A DNA stretch of 29,386 bases from Candidatus Stahliibacteriota bacterium (lineage in GTDB: Bacteria > Hydrothermota > Tepidihabitantia > B3-TA06): positions 1-29,386 of the forward strand of contig DAOVCF010000005.1 in NCBI GenBank assembly GCA_030670165.1. Reading direction: 5' to 3'. The number at the start of each line of letters is the position of its first letter. The first letter of the stretch is position 1. Shown piece after piece: positions 29,078-29,386 of this stretch. The position numbers were made by a program, and so were the translations under genes. The notes under the pieces were generated by a model. The model searched no databases. It was not told the DNA's origin and saw only the letters and a list, made by a program, of their open reading frames with translations.

Positions 29078-29386
29078 GTTCAGGCTGGTAACTGACATGA
29101 AGCCGACGGGCGATCAGCCCCATGCGATACGCAAACTGGTGGAGGGCATAAAGAAAGGCGACAGACATCAGACCCTTTTAGGCGTAACCGGGTCGGGCAA
29201 GACGTTCGTGATGGCCAACGTCATTCAAAAGGTGCAGCGCCCAACACTGGTGATGAGCCCGAATAAGACCCTTGCAGCTCAGCTTTACGGCGAGTACCGC
29301 CAGTTCTTTCCTCACAACGCGGTCGAATACTTCATCTCTTACTACGACTACTACCAGCCCGAGGCCTACGTGCCCGAGTATGATTT
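29070..29386 (+). CDS. uvrB: Excinuclease ABC subunit B (5' part)
   Basis: The reading frame runs off the window end after 105 codons. It shows the UvrB N-terminus: FRLVTDMKPTGDQPHAIRKL, the Walker A motif GVTGSGKTF (about 38-46), SPNKTLAAQLYGEYRQFFP, and the beginning of the beta-hairpin used for damage checking (YYDYYQPEAYVP). UvrB verifies lesions and recruits UvrC in nucleotide excision repair. The ATG overlaps the hicA stop by 8 nt, so it appears to depend on hicBA transcription and perhaps on translational coupling. A separate internal promoter was not seen. Confidence 0.96.
   Translation, partial: MPEFRLVTDMKPTGDQPHAIRKLVEGIKKGDRHQTLLGVTGSGKTFVMANVIQKVQRPTLVMSPNKTLAAQLYGEYRQFFPHNAVEYFISYYDYYQPEAYVPEYD

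Overview
The window is compact bacterial DNA of roughly balanced GC content. It is chromosomal housekeeping plus cell-envelope genes; I see no phage, insertion sequence, integron, CRISPR array, tRNA or rRNA. Several traits point to an uncultured Gram-negative lineage near the FCB group (WOR-3/Stahlbacteria or TA06-like is my best guess, unproven). These are TonB-type proteins, two secreted beta-propeller proteins with C-terminal domains resembling type IX secretion sorting domains, a large-type SRP RNA directly upstream of dnaX-ybaB-recR, and many short overlapping operons.

Layout. 1-1051: TonB-like protein, a 9-bp tandem repeat and a hairpin terminator. 1258-2137 (-): TatD nuclease with its promoter. 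2254-5200 (+): a GT-B-like protein, a membrane histidine kinase and TrmI in overlapping frames. 5197-7560 (+): tandem promoters, a TPR protein and a membrane-anchored substrate-binding-like protein. 7567-11945 (+): SRP RNA, then dnaX, ybaB, recR, nfo and a family 2 glycosyltransferase. 12000-12061: two hairpins. 12083-16065 (-): two secreted propeller proteins. 16201-20753 (+): a surface-polysaccharide operon (DegT aminotransferase, FemAB-like protein, GT4, flippase). 20774-24037 (-): GT4, transaldolase, TruA and an EcfT-like membrane protein. 24056-26544 (-): pgeF and recJ. 26581-27413 (+): a tandem TonB-domain protein. 27650-28544 (-): nadC. 28596-end (+): hicB, hicA and the start of uvrB.

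The most striking signal is in the promoters. Twelve sites fit TTGAC(n) / 16-17 bp / TAnnnT, and eleven of them have exactly a 16-bp spacer. At seven genes the last base of the -10 hexamer lies exactly 6 nt before an ATG or GTG, and at an eighth 5 nt before it. Transcription would then start at or next to the start codon, giving leaderless mRNAs. First genes with longer leaders (tatD, the TPR gene, the 577-aa propeller gene) and several internal operon genes carry purine-rich Shine-Dalgarno sequences instead. The window therefore seems to mix leaderless initiation at operon heads with SD or overlap-coupled initiation elsewhere.

Other points of interest: the same 9-bp unit (GTAACACCC) occurs as a tandem repeat both after the first tonB gene and in frame inside a propeller gene; HicA appears to lack its catalytic histidine and is fused into an operon with uvrB; and the two TonB-like proteins share an extended domain that is duplicated in one of them.
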